57,896 nt of DNA from Liquorilactobacillus vini DSM 20605. Lineage in GTDB: Bacteria > Bacillota > Bacilli > Lactobacillales > Lactobacillaceae. The position numbers and the translations under genes are program-made. The DNA lies in contig NZ_AHYZ01000167.1 in assembly GCF_000255495.1 (NCBI RefSeq), forward strand, positions 1 through 57,896, written 5' to 3'. Shown piece after piece: positions 17,505-25,497 of the stretch (positions are counted from its first letter, which is position 1; each line of letters starts with the position of its first letter). The notes under the pieces are model-generated. The model saw only the letters and a list, made by a program, of their open reading frames with translations. It did not search any database and was not told the origin of the DNA.

Positions 17505-17897
17505 ATGAAAATTAAACGTGTTGATCATCTAGTTTTAACAGTTACTGATATTGCTAGGGCCATTCGTTTTTACCATGAGGTTTTTGATATGCCGATCATC
17601 AATTTTAACGCTCAGGGCGAACCAAATTGTGTTCGTTGTGGTCACCAATTGCTAGAGTTTCAAACCACTGATCGGTTGCCGAAATTAACCGCCGCTCAGC
17701 CGACCAGCAGCAGTGCTGCAATTTGCATTGTTAGCGGCGACAAGCCTGAAGATGTCTGCAATCACCTTAAGAGCTACTACATTCCAATTATTGCTGGCCC
17801 AGTAGAACAAGTTGGTTCCGAAGGCAAAATGACTGCAATTTATATTCATGATTGTGATCAAAATTTAATTGAAATTGCCAGTTATAAAGATCGGTAA
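17505..17897 (+). CDS. VOC-superfamily (glyoxalase/dioxygenase-fold) protein
   Basis: 130-residue single-module vicinal-oxygen-chelate protein. It opens KIKRVDHLVLTVTDIARAIRFYHEVF, whose His8 is the first metal ligand position, and ends IYIHDCDQNLIEIASY, whose Glu is the last. Two modules dimerise to form the active site in this fold. Close relatives are annotated only generically (fosfomycin-resistance-like or glyoxalase-like), so the substrate is open. It follows the MATE gene by 13 nt with AAGGAG before its ATG, suggesting a detoxification unit. Confidence 0.85.
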   Translation: MKIKRVDHLVLTVTDIARAIRFYHEVFDMPIINFNAQGEPNCVRCGHQLLEFQTTDRLPKLTAAQPTSSSAAICIVSGDKPEDVCNHLKSYYIPIIAGPVEQVGSEGKMTAIYIHDCDQNLIEIASYKDR

Positions 17898-17933
17898 TTT
17901 AACTTATTTTCTTCAAGTCGTTAAAATCAGCAA

Positions 17934-17975
17934 TCAAAGACCAGTCTCAAAATTAACTCTGAGACTGGTCTTTGA
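17934..17975. terminator. Hairpin terminator between the VOC gene and the SDR gene
   Basis: A perfect 16-bp inverted repeat (17934-17949 with 17960-17975) around a 10-nt loop. The stem ends in AAAGA/TCTTT, so T-tails are short on both sides, but its convergent position supports a bidirectional terminator. Confidence 0.75.
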
Positions 17976-18007
17976 CTATTTAAATTACACTTCAAAAATT
18001 TGGCCAC

Positions 18008-18766
18008 TTATTTTTCAAGCCACCCGCCATCGATCGGCAAAACGACTCCATGAATATAGTCTGCTGCTCGACTAGCTAAAAAGAGCGTGGCCGCGGCAAC
18101 TTCATTTGGCTGAGCCCAGCGTTGCGCTGGTGTTTGTCGCGCAACGGCTTTAGCCATAGCTTGATCCCCTGCAAAATCAGCTTGATTCATTGGTGTTTGA
18201 ATTGCTCCGGGAGCTAAACAGTTAGCCCGAATGCCAGCAACCGCGTAATCATAATCTAATTGTTTAGTATATCCAATAATTGCATGCTTAGCAGCTGTAT
18301 AGGCTGCTCCACCACCACCAGCAACCAGGCCAGCGATCGAAGCCATATTGATGATCACTCCTTGCCCTTGAGCAAGCATTGCTGGTAAAAATTGATTGGT
18401 CAAGCGAAAGACACTTTTCAAATCCGTATCTAAGATCTGATCCCACAGTTGTTCTGTTGTCTTAAGCGTTGGTCGATAAGCATCCAAGATTCCTGCCGTA
18501 TTCAGTAAAATTTTGACCGCTCCATCAGCAAGAATTTCTTTGGCCGCTGATTTGATTGCAGCCGCTTGACTAACATCACAGTTTAAAAAATGAAACTGCT
18601 GCGGATAAGTTTTTTGAAAGGTTTTAACCAATGTGCTGGATTTTTGGTCTAGGCCCCAAACTATCGCCTGGTGCTGTAAAAATGCTTGCGCTTGGGCCGC
18701 TCCAATCCCAGAAGCGACACCGGTAATCACGATTTTTTGGTCCTTAAATTCCGAGAATTGACTCAT
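18008..18766 (-). CDS. Short-chain dehydrogenase/reductase (classical SDR)
   Basis: 252-residue NAD(P)-dependent oxidoreductase. The Rossmann motif is TGVASGIG (near residue 15). NTAGI replaces the common NNAG. Catalytic Ser is in NMASIAG, and YTAAK supplies Tyr and Lys. PG motif LAPGAIQTPM follows, and the C-terminal IDGGWLEK is typical. It resembles 3-oxoacyl-ACP reductase/3-hydroxy dehydrogenase-type SDRs, but the acid residue after strand 2 (GLDQKSS) favours NAD. Its ATG overlaps the stop of the DUF2829 gene by 4 nt, so translation is coupled. Confidence 0.9.
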   Translation of the reverse strand: MSQFSEFKDQKIVITGVASGIGAAQAQAFLQHQAIVWGLDQKSSTLVKTFQKTYPQQFHFLNCDVSQAAAIKSAAKEILADGAVKILLNTAGILDAYRPTLKTTEQLWDQILDTDLKSVFRLTNQFLPAMLAQGQGVIINMASIAGLVAGGGGAAYTAAKHAIIGYTKQLDYDYAVAGIRANCLAPGAIQTPMNQADFAGDQAMAKAVARQTPAQRWAQPNEVAAATLFLASRAADYIHGVVLPIDGGWLEK

Positions 18767-18993
18767 TGTTCATCAACTTCAATCCAATCAGTTGCTAATA
18801 GATCACAAGTTGTCGGTTGAAACATTGACCAAGCCGGTGCTTCTGCCGTTTTGATCAAAAAATACGGATTAACTGGCTGACCAGCAAATTTTGGTTGAGC
18901 TATTAATAATATATACTCTTCAGAACCCGACCAATTTTGCCGAACCAGCTTTTTCCCTTGTTTTAAAAGTGATAGTGCTTGTTCAAAGGTCAT
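18763..18993 (-). CDS. DUF2829-family protein (Tad2-like fold)
   Basis: 76 residues matching the DUF2829 pattern: MTFEQALSLLKQGKKLVRQNW at the N-terminus, an internal PYFLIKTAEAPAWSMFQPTTCDLLATDWIEV end. The family includes phage Tad2 proteins, which bind the Thoeris signalling nucleotide and block that anti-phage defence; many members are chromosomal or phage-borne with no known role. The gene overlaps the SDR gene by 4 nt and lies 12 nt downstream of queT, so it appears to be in the queT transcript. Family assignment is good; a Tad2 function here is only a possibility. Confidence 0.8.
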   Translation of the reverse strand: MTFEQALSLLKQGKKLVRQNWSGSEEYILLIAQPKFAGQPVNPYFLIKTAEAPAWSMFQPTTCDLLATDWIEVDEQ

Positions 18994-19005
18994 TTTTTCA
19001 CCTGC

Positions 19006-19497
19006 TTACTTGGTTAAATCGACTTTAGTGCTGATGATTCCAATTAAAATTGCACCAAGAATCATTGAACCTAATTCACCGAGGGCAACGCTTAAATAGG
19101 TTGCCCAAAAAGGTGCTTGACTGATTACATATAGTTCCAAGGCAATGATCCACATTGAAAAAGTACAAATAACAACGGCAATGGCTAATTTTTGCCAGGT
19201 CTTCTTGACGAGCTTACTCAATAAGTAACTAATTCCCGTCATTAAGAAAGTTTCCAGTGAGCCGAAAATGACATCGACCGCCCCTAAACTCGACCAGAGA
19301 TTAGCGATCACACAACCCAAAGTCAAGGCCCAAACATAACGTTTATGAAAGACAGCTAAGTTATTTAGCATTTCCGATAAACGAAATTGCACCGGACCGT
19401 AGCTGAACATAATTAAAGCAATCGTTAAAACAACGTAAATGGCAGCGACTAAAGCTGCTTTAATCAAGCCAACCAATTTTTGATGTGAATTATCCAA
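19006..19497 (-). CDS. queT: QueT-family queuosine-precursor transporter
   Basis: Membrane S-component (ECF type) for uptake of a queuosine precursor (preQ0/preQ1 class). About five to six helices are visible, with the family stretch YGPVQFRLSEMLNNLAVFHKRY after helix 1 and SSLGAVDVIFGSLETFL. A longer reading frame opens at 19542, but that start lies inside the preQ1 riboswitch. I choose TTG 19497, seven nt after GGGGG, giving 163 residues and the usual N-terminus. The preQ1-I riboswitch directly upstream independently supports the substrate. Confidence 0.93.
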   Translation of the reverse strand: MDNSHQKLVGLIKAALVAAIYVVLTIALIMFSYGPVQFRLSEMLNNLAVFHKRYVWALTLGCVIANLWSSLGAVDVIFGSLETFLMTGISYLLSKLVKKTWQKLAIAVVICTFSMWIIALELYVISQAPFWATYLSVALGELGSMILGAILIGIISTKVDLTK

Positions 19498-19507
19498 TTT
19501 GATTCCC

Positions 19508-19544
19508 CCTAGTTTTTTTATGGTGGGATGGTTTCGAACCACCA
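19508..19544 (-). promoter_or_regulatory. preQ1-I riboswitch controlling queT
   Basis: Reading the minus strand: P1 TGGTGG (19539-19544) pairs with CCACCA (19521-19526), closing loop TTCGAAACCATC, followed by the A-rich tail TAAAAAAACTAGG (19508-19520). This is the class-I preQ1 aptamer layout, with a small stem, C-containing loop and cUAAAAAACUA-like tail that forms the pseudoknot. The tail runs directly into GGGGG, the queT Shine-Dalgarno, so ligand binding should hide the ribosome-binding site (translational control). Confidence 0.9.
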
Positions 19545-19567
19545 GGACGTTAATGACGCCGATGAAA

Positions 19568-19596
19568 ATTATACCAAATTAAGTTAAAAAGATAAA
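19568..19596 (-). promoter_or_regulatory. Promoter of the queT transcript
   Basis: On the minus strand TTTATC (-35, 19591-19596), 17 nt, then TATAAT (-10, 19568-19573) preceded by TGG, an extended -10. The predicted start lies about 17 nt before the riboswitch. Confidence 0.65.
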
Positions 19597-19619
19597 GTTA
19601 GCTTATTTTTAAAATCCCA

Positions 19620-19679
19620 ATAATAAAAGTCATAAAATCAGTGCTGAACTTCTTGATTCAAGCCTTGATTTCATGACTT
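19620..19679 (-). terminator. Intrinsic terminator after the HAD phosphatase gene
   Basis: Arms 19666-19679 and 19627-19640 pair over 14 positions with one mismatch, followed on the minus strand by TTTTATTATT. It separates the HAD gene from the queT transcript. Confidence 0.7.
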
Positions 19680-19702
19680 CTAAAGCAAAGTAAATTAAAT
19701 TT

Positions 19703-20518
19703 TCACAAAATAAATTTTTCAATTGCTTCCGCTACAGCTCCATGATTATTGTCAACTTGAGTAATATATCCTGCAGCTTGTTTAACGAATTCCTTGCCAT
19801 TGGCGACACAAACGCCCAGCCCAGCTTGTTCGATCATTGGCAGATCATTACCATTATCACCAATCGCCATGATCTCTGCCGGTTTGATTCCCAGTCTTCG
19901 TCCCAATTCAAGTACCGCTTGACCTTTATCAGCCGTAATTGAATTAAATTCAATATAACGATCCGATGAAAAAGTAATATTCATTGGATAAGCAAAACTG
20001 GTTTGCACTTGCTGACGCATTTGTTTTCGCTGCTCTTCAACCGGAAGCAAAAAAATTATTTTCATCAGCTCAGCCGATTTCAAAAAATCCATTGTTGGCC
20101 GCTGACACTCACTCCAATTATTAACTCTGCCAGTAATGTATGAAATTTCAGCAGCATTGATGTTCCAAATGTATAAACGGTCTAGTGTATAAACATGCAC
20201 ACAACAGCCCTGACTGATCCCCAACTCAAAAAGTTGCTTGACTACTTCAAAAGGCATTGGTTGCGTCTGCAAAACTCGATTTTGATAATTTTCAACAATT
20301 GCCCCGCCATTATAGGAAATCACAAATTCATTTTTTTGCTGAAGCAAACCTAATTGTTTCAAATTATGCTGCACCGTCAAGAAACTGCGTCCGGTGTTCG
20401 GCACAAAATGAACTCCCCGAGCAACGGCTGCTTTAATGGCCTGCTGATTATCAAGCGTGATTTGTTTGTTATCTGCCAGCAAGGTCTCATCTAAATCACA
20501 TGCGATTAATTTATACAT
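19703..20518 (-). CDS. Cof-type HAD-superfamily phosphatase
   Basis: 271-residue cytoplasmic phosphatase, probably acting on sugar or nucleotide phosphates. Motif I is ACDLDETLLADN (both Asp in the first 15 residues), motif II Thr/Ser in VPNTGRS, and motifs III/IV are KGQAVLELGRRLGI and AIGDNGNDLPMIEQAGLGV. The C2B-type cap occupies the middle. Such proteins are numerous and promiscuous, so no substrate is assigned. GGGGAGTT precedes its ATG, and it lies 21 nt downstream of terC in the same direction. Confidence 0.92.
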   Translation of the reverse strand: MYKLIACDLDETLLADNKQITLDNQQAIKAAVARGVHFVPNTGRSFLTVQHNLKQLGLLQQKNEFVISYNGGAIVENYQNRVLQTQPMPFEVVKQLFELGISQGCCVHVYTLDRLYIWNINAAEISYITGRVNNWSECQRPTMDFLKSAELMKIIFLLPVEEQRKQMRQQVQTSFAYPMNITFSSDRYIEFNSITADKGQAVLELGRRLGIKPAEIMAIGDNGNDLPMIEQAGLGVCVANGKEFVKQAAGYITQVDNNHGAVAEAIEKFIL

Positions 20519-20539
20519 TTAAAAACTCCCCAATTCTGC

Positions 20540-21271
20540 TTATTGCCGTAAACGATTGATGATCACCGTAACAATGATTGCTCCAAAAACAATGGCCGCA
20601 AAAATTCCAGCTGGGATCTCAATATCAATCATCGGAATTGATAAAAACAACTTAACAGCAATCACGGCAATCAAACCATATGCCATGATTTCGAGTTCCG
20701 GAATGACCTTCATTAACTTGATGATCACCTCTGCAACTCCACGCATACATAAAATTCCGATCATTCCACCAATCAGTACAATCACGGGATTGCTCGAAAT
20801 TGCCAACGATGCTAAAACAGAATCAATTGAAAAAACAATATCCATCATTTCAATGGATATTACCACTGACCAAAATAGCGATAAGCCACGTTTTTTCCCT
20901 GCTTTCTGTTTTCCCGACGATGGTTGATGCGGATGAAAGCGCCGATAAAAATGATTAAGCGATAAATACATTAAATAACCCGCTCCCAGAATTTTGATTT
21001 CCCAGAAATTAATTAAATAAGTCCCAATTCCGATAATCAAAAAGCGGAAAAGATAAGCTCCCCAAAGGCCATAAAACAAAGATTTTTCCTGTTGAGTTTT
21101 AGTTGGCAACACTTGAGTCTGAGCTGCCAAGACAATCGCATTATCAACTGACAGCAAACATTCGATCAAAGCCAATGACAAAATGATCAGCCAATCCTCA
21201 CTTGATTCAATTACAGTTGACCAATTTCCTAAATCAAAAAATGGTCCATAAAGTTTGGTAATAATTTCCAA
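20540..21271 (-). CDS. TerC-family integral membrane protein
   Basis: Membrane protein with about seven helices. The family's acidic motifs are intact: LIECLLSVDNAIVLA in the first half and SIEMMDIVFSIDSVLASLAI in the second, where conserved Asp/Asn residues sit within the membrane. Bacillus relatives export Mn2+, including to secreted metalloenzymes, which would fit the mntH gene in this window. Two tandem TTG codons could start it (21274 or 21271); the second is better spaced from AAGGAG and gives 243 residues. It lies between the XRE and HAD genes. Confidence 0.9.
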   Translation of the reverse strand: MEIITKLYGPFFDLGNWSTVIESSEDWLIILSLALIECLLSVDNAIVLAAQTQVLPTKTQQEKSLFYGLWGAYLFRFLIIGIGTYLINFWEIKILGAGYLMYLSLNHFYRRFHPHQPSSGKQKAGKKRGLSLFWSVVISIEMMDIVFSIDSVLASLAISSNPVIVLIGGMIGILCMRGVAEVIIKLMKVIPELEIMAYGLIAVIAVKLFLSIPMIDIEIPAGIFAAIVFGAIIVTVIINRLRQ

Positions 21272-21297
21272 CAAAGATCTCCTTCTCTATAACTAAG

Positions 21298-21711
21298 CTA
21301 ATTAAGCGGCAAAGTCAAGTCACTCTTGTCAGCAGCTGTCTGCTTTTTCGTTTTAATTGGATGCCGTCCTCGCAGATAGCTTTTGATCAAACCATAGACT
21401 TCTTGACGCTCCTTAGCTGATAATAAGTTTCCTTCTAATGTCAACTGCGTATTCATCGCAAAAATATCTGCCAAATCAAGTTCTTGATAAGCTCGACCAA
21501 CTAAAAAATCAACTGACACGTTAAAAAAACACGCCAGTTTTAAAACCTCCAGATAAGATGGCGTATTGATTCCTCGTTCCCAGCTGCCAATTTGCGGCCC
21601 AGAATTTGGTTTGTTGCTGACTGAAAAATCCATCTCATTCAATTGTTTGGCCAGTTCATTCAAAGTCAAGCTACGACCTCTCCGTAGTGCTTTTAATCTC
21701 TCAGGAAACAT
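21298..21711 (-). CDS. XRE-family transcriptional regulator
   Basis: 137 residues. The N-terminal helix-turn-helix (RLKALRRGRSLTLNELAKQL to IGSWERGINTPSYLEVLKLA, ending FNVSVDFLVGR) is a classical Cro/CI-type domain. The C-terminal half is helical, then a charged, probably disordered tail. AAAGGAG precedes ATG 21711. It is in the same direction as terC, 27 nt upstream of it, and may regulate its own operon. Its targets are unknown. Confidence 0.88.
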   Translation of the reverse strand: MFPERLKALRRGRSLTLNELAKQLNEMDFSVSNKPNSGPQIGSWERGINTPSYLEVLKLACFFNVSVDFLVGRAYQELDLADIFAMNTQLTLEGNLLSAKERQEVYGLIKSYLRGRHPIKTKKQTAADKSDLTLPLN

Positions 21712-21771
21712 AACGTCACTCCTTTTTTAAGCATAACACCATCACGACAAAGTTGATCGGAAAATAGCTAA

Positions 21772-24700
21772 CTAAAGTTCGACTAATTGATCGGCTGCCA
21801 GTAAATAGAGATACTTATGGTTAACTGGTCGCTGCAAAATTTTTTCTAATGCTTGGCTGTACAAATTCAATTGTCCCCGATAACGTTCACAGATTTGCTG
21901 CTGTTTGGTTTGATCATGTGGCAAAACAAAATCTGTTTTATAATCAAACAGCAATACTTGATCAACGGTTGACAAAAAGCCATCAATGATACCATGAACC
22001 AAGATGTCAGCCGACTTTTTCGCAACTGGCAACAATAATGAAAAGGGAATTTCTCGTTCAACTTGTTGCGGATGAGCTAATAGCTGTCTTCCTAAAGAAC
22101 TGGCAAAAAAATTCAGGATTCGCTGACGATCAATCTGACCAGCAATTGATGATTCGATCAGACCTTGATTAGTCAACTGCTGAATTAGGGCCTCCAGTGA
22201 TTCTTGCGTCGGTGACTGACTTAAAGAAATCTTTTGCAAGACTAAATGAACTGCTGTCCCAATTTGCGTAGCCACTGGCTGCTTGGCTGTTGTCATAAAT
22301 TGTGGCAACCGCAAATCATTTGAAACCAGCCGGCGGGCGCGAGCGGGCGGTGTCGGCCGATCCACCTCCATAAAATCCAATTCTTTTTCATCAGGATCAT
22401 TAAATAACCGTTTGATTTCCGAAACCGACTGATACGCTGTTGTTTGAGTCAGCTGCCAATCAGGATAAACGTAACTCAATTGCTGCTTAATTGCGTTTAA
22501 TTGCTGCTGATCAGCTGACGAAATGTGCGATAATGACTGACTGGGCTGCTGCTTAGGTTCAATTGCCAATTGATCTGGGGTGATCCATTTCAACAAAAAA
22601 CTGGTTTCAAACCCTGTTAACTGCGGTAACTGCCTGATTAATGGCTGGTTGTCGGACGCTAGAGCTTTAAAATCGGGATGACGAATCAAACTGGCTCCGA
22701 TCCAATCCATCAAGGAACTGGTTTTTTGCCGGATATTAGTCGGCAAAAGCAGCTGAGAACTAGCTTGAGCTGCTGTCCAAGTACTGATTGCCAGTTGCGG
22801 ATCAGCATAAGCACCAGTAATGATCAACTTTTGCTTAGCTCGCGTTAAGGCAACATACAACAGTCGCATCTGCTCAGCTGCTAGTTTAATTTGAGCTTGA
22901 TCATCAAACAATAACTTTGGTAAGGTTGGAACTTTGACTCGCGTCTTTGGATTAAGCCAGGTAATGCCAATGCCACCTATTTGATTAAGCTGGTAGCTGC
23001 GGCGTAAATCTTGCTGATTGATTTGATGGGTTGCATTAATCAAGAAAACAACTGGAAACTCCAAGCCTTTGCTGCCATGAATCGTCATTACCTGAACCGC
23101 ATCTAAGGTTGCTTGAGCTGGAGCAGCAGCTAAATCATGCTGTTGCTGCTGCATTCGCAAAATAAAGCGAATGAACTGAAATAATCCTCGATAACTCATT
23201 TTCTCATAAACACTGGCCCGCTGATACAGCGCATGCAAATTAGCTTGACGCTGGGTTCCTCCCGGCATCCCGCCAACATAATCCAAAAAACCAGTTTTAT
23301 CATAGATCCGCCAAATTAAAGCTGCCAATTCGTTGCGGCGCGCAAAGGTCCGCAAGTCCTGCAAAAGCTGGATGAACCAATCAATTTTTTGATATAAACG
23401 CTGACTAAAATCATTAGCTTGTGCTGGATCAAAATTTTTCCAAAAATGTAAAACCGACGTGTAATAATCATCGGTCCGATCATTGATCCGCAAATAAGCT
23501 AGCTCATTTTCTTTCAAACCGACGATTGGTGAACGCAAAACACTGACAAGCGGGATATCTTGATATGGATTATCAATGATCTGCAAGAAAGAAACCATGA
23601 TTTGAATTTCAATAGTCTGAAAATAATTTTGAGCGTCTTTGATCATAACAGGAATTCCTAATCGCTGAAACTCATCGAGAATCATTAAATTATTATTCCT
23701 AGTTGGCACCAACAGTGCAATATCTTGATACTCAATTGGGCGAACAATGGTTTTTCCTGCCACAACTGTCTTGATTTGCAAAGGCTGCTGTTTTAATTTC
23801 AAGATTCGTTTGCCAATGAGTTGAATCTCGCCTTGAGTTAAACTCTCTGCTGAAAAATCTGACTGATAAGGCTCCATCGCTGATGACGCTTGAGCCGATG
23901 TCGCTTGGGTTTGATCGGTATACAACAAAATCTCAACTGGATCTGTTGGTAAATCATCATAATACTTAGCTCCATATTTCAATTGTGCAGTTTGATAGTA
24001 GTTGATCCCACCAATTCTTTCATCCATTAATTGGGAAAAAATTAAATTGTTAAATTCATCGATCGTTTTACTGGAACGAAAATTGTCCGGCAAAGTAATC
24101 AACTGACCCAAGGCTGGAGTTCGCTGATAGCTGTGAAATTTTTCTAAGAACATGGTTGGATCAGCCTGGCGGAACCCATAAATCGATTGCTTAGCATCAC
24201 CAACCATAAAAAGATTGCCAGGCTGAGTCTGCGCAATGGCTTGCAGAATTGCCTCTTGCAGCTGATTAGTATCTTGATATTCATCAATCATAATTGCTTG
24301 ATAATGCTGCTGCAAATCAGTTCTGACCTGTTGACCGATTGGTGTTCGAGTTGTTAAGATCTGATAAGCTAAGTGCTCAATGTCACTAAAATCCAAGAGC
24401 TGCCGCTGTTGCTTAGCTTGGCGAAACGCTGTCATAAAGTCTAAGACCGTTTGACTCAATTCAGCTACCAGCTGCTGTGCCTGATGCGCAACTTGCTGCA
24501 GTTGGGTTTCATTTTGACTGAAAAAGCCAGTTCTCAGTTTTTCAAATTCTTTCTTTAAAGCTTGCCGTTGTGTTGTCAGTTGCTTCTTGACTAGTTTTTG
24601 CTCATCAGTTAATTTTTGTGCTGCCGAGCGAGCCGGCTTAAAATCCCAAACAGCTGCCTGCAAAGTATCCCAGCTGACTGTCTGCAGCTGCTGTTTTAAC

Positions 24701-25494
24701 TCCGTCACTTGTTGCTGATCGGTTGTAACTGCGGCCGCAAATTTTTTTAAGCCATTTTCAGTTGCCTGTTGTTCTAGTACCCCAAGCTGCCGTTCAATCG
24801 TTGTCAATTTAGCTTGCAAGAGCGGTGCTAACTGTTTTTGATAAAAACTGCTTTGTTGAAAACCACCAGTTTGCGGCCAAGCATAAGCAGCTGGCAGCTT
24901 TTTGACCCAAGCAATCGGCTGCGGCTGGGCATTAGCATATTCAAAAACCTTCATCACAACTGCACTTAAGCCGTCATCGCTGCGATCATTCGAAAAGTTC
25001 TGCGTCAACTGTTCAAATGCTGGGCGTTGCTGACCATATCTTTTTTCACGTACTTGCGCCCAGACATCTTCTGCCAGCAGCTGCCGTTCAGTTTCATCCG
25101 TTAACTGCCGAAAAACCGGATCTAAATGGATTACGTAATAATATTGCTGGACTAAATGCAAACAAAAGGCATCAATCGTGCTGATATCCGCCGTCTTTAA
25201 TTTTAAACGCTGCTGTAATAACCACTGTTTGCGTTGAACATCTTTACTGTTTAACTGAGCCAGTTCTGCCTGCAGAGCCTGTTCGATCCGTTCTTTCATT
25301 TCCGCCGCAGCTGCTTTCGTGAAAGTTACCACTAATAACCGATCAATCCCGACTTGCTGTTGAAGCAGATTTAAAACACGTTCCACTAAGACTTTGGTTT
25401 TCCCTGACCCCGCTGAAGCGGCAACTAGTATGTTTTTCCCGCTTGTTTGGATCGCTGCCTGCTGTTGGGGAGTATAATTGATTTTTTCAGACAA
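21772..25494 (-). CDS. rexA: ATP-dependent helicase/nuclease subunit A (RexA/AddA)
   Basis: 1240-residue SF1A helicase-nuclease that with RexB resects double-strand breaks at DNA ends for RecA-dependent repair. Walker A AASAGSGKTKV lies at residues 25-35; helicase motifs include LLDFSDIEHLAY, MIDEYQDTNQLQ (motif II), VGDAKQSIYGFRQA (III) and VMTIHGSKGLEFPVV (V). The C-terminal nuclease domain shows VHGIIDGFL and LLFDYKTDF, the Mg-binding Asp/Asp-Tyr-Lys set. TTG start 25494 follows AAAGGAG inside the rexB end. Three nt separate it from rexB. Confidence 0.97.
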   Translation of the reverse strand: MSEKINYTPQQQAAIQTSGKNILVAASAGSGKTKVLVERVLNLLQQQVGIDRLLVVTFTKAAAAEMKERIEQALQAELAQLNSKDVQRKQWLLQQRLKLKTADISTIDAFCLHLVQQYYYVIHLDPVFRQLTDETERQLLAEDVWAQVREKRYGQQRPAFEQLTQNFSNDRSDDGLSAVVMKVFEYANAQPQPIAWVKKLPAAYAWPQTGGFQQSSFYQKQLAPLLQAKLTTIERQLGVLEQQATENGLKKFAAAVTTDQQQVTELKQQLQTVSWDTLQAAVWDFKPARSAAQKLTDEQKLVKKQLTTQRQALKKEFEKLRTGFFSQNETQLQQVAHQAQQLVAELSQTVLDFMTAFRQAKQQRQLLDFSDIEHLAYQILTTRTPIGQQVRTDLQQHYQAIMIDEYQDTNQLQEAILQAIAQTQPGNLFMVGDAKQSIYGFRQADPTMFLEKFHSYQRTPALGQLITLPDNFRSSKTIDEFNNLIFSQLMDERIGGINYYQTAQLKYGAKYYDDLPTDPVEILLYTDQTQATSAQASSAMEPYQSDFSAESLTQGEIQLIGKRILKLKQQPLQIKTVVAGKTIVRPIEYQDIALLVPTRNNNLMILDEFQRLGIPVMIKDAQNYFQTIEIQIMVSFLQIIDNPYQDIPLVSVLRSPIVGLKENELAYLRINDRTDDYYTSVLHFWKNFDPAQANDFSQRLYQKIDWFIQLLQDLRTFARRNELAALIWRIYDKTGFLDYVGGMPGGTQRQANLHALYQRASVYEKMSYRGLFQFIRFILRMQQQQHDLAAAPAQATLDAVQVMTIHGSKGLEFPVVFLINATHQINQQDLRRSYQLNQIGGIGITWLNPKTRVKVPTLPKLLFDDQAQIKLAAEQMRLLYVALTRAKQKLIITGAYADPQLAISTWTAAQASSQLLLPTNIRQKTSSLMDWIGASLIRHPDFKALASDNQPLIRQLPQLTGFETSFLLKWITPDQLAIEPKQQPSQSLSHISSADQQQLNAIKQQLSYVYPDWQLTQTTAYQSVSEIKRLFNDPDEKELDFMEVDRPTPPARARRLVSNDLRLPQFMTTAKQPVATQIGTAVHLVLQKISLSQSPTQESLEALIQQLTNQGLIESSIAGQIDRQRILNFFASSLGRQLLAHPQQVEREIPFSLLLPVAKKSADILVHGIIDGFLSTVDQVLLFDYKTDFVLPHDQTKQQQICERYRGQLNLYSQALEKILQRPVNHKYLYLLAADQLVEL

Positions 25495-25497
25495 AGT

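Noticed and set aside
20522..21290. yybP-ykoY manganese riboswitch for terC
   Set aside because: The gap upstream of terC is only about 25 nt and filled by the Shine-Dalgarno region, too short for that aptamer.
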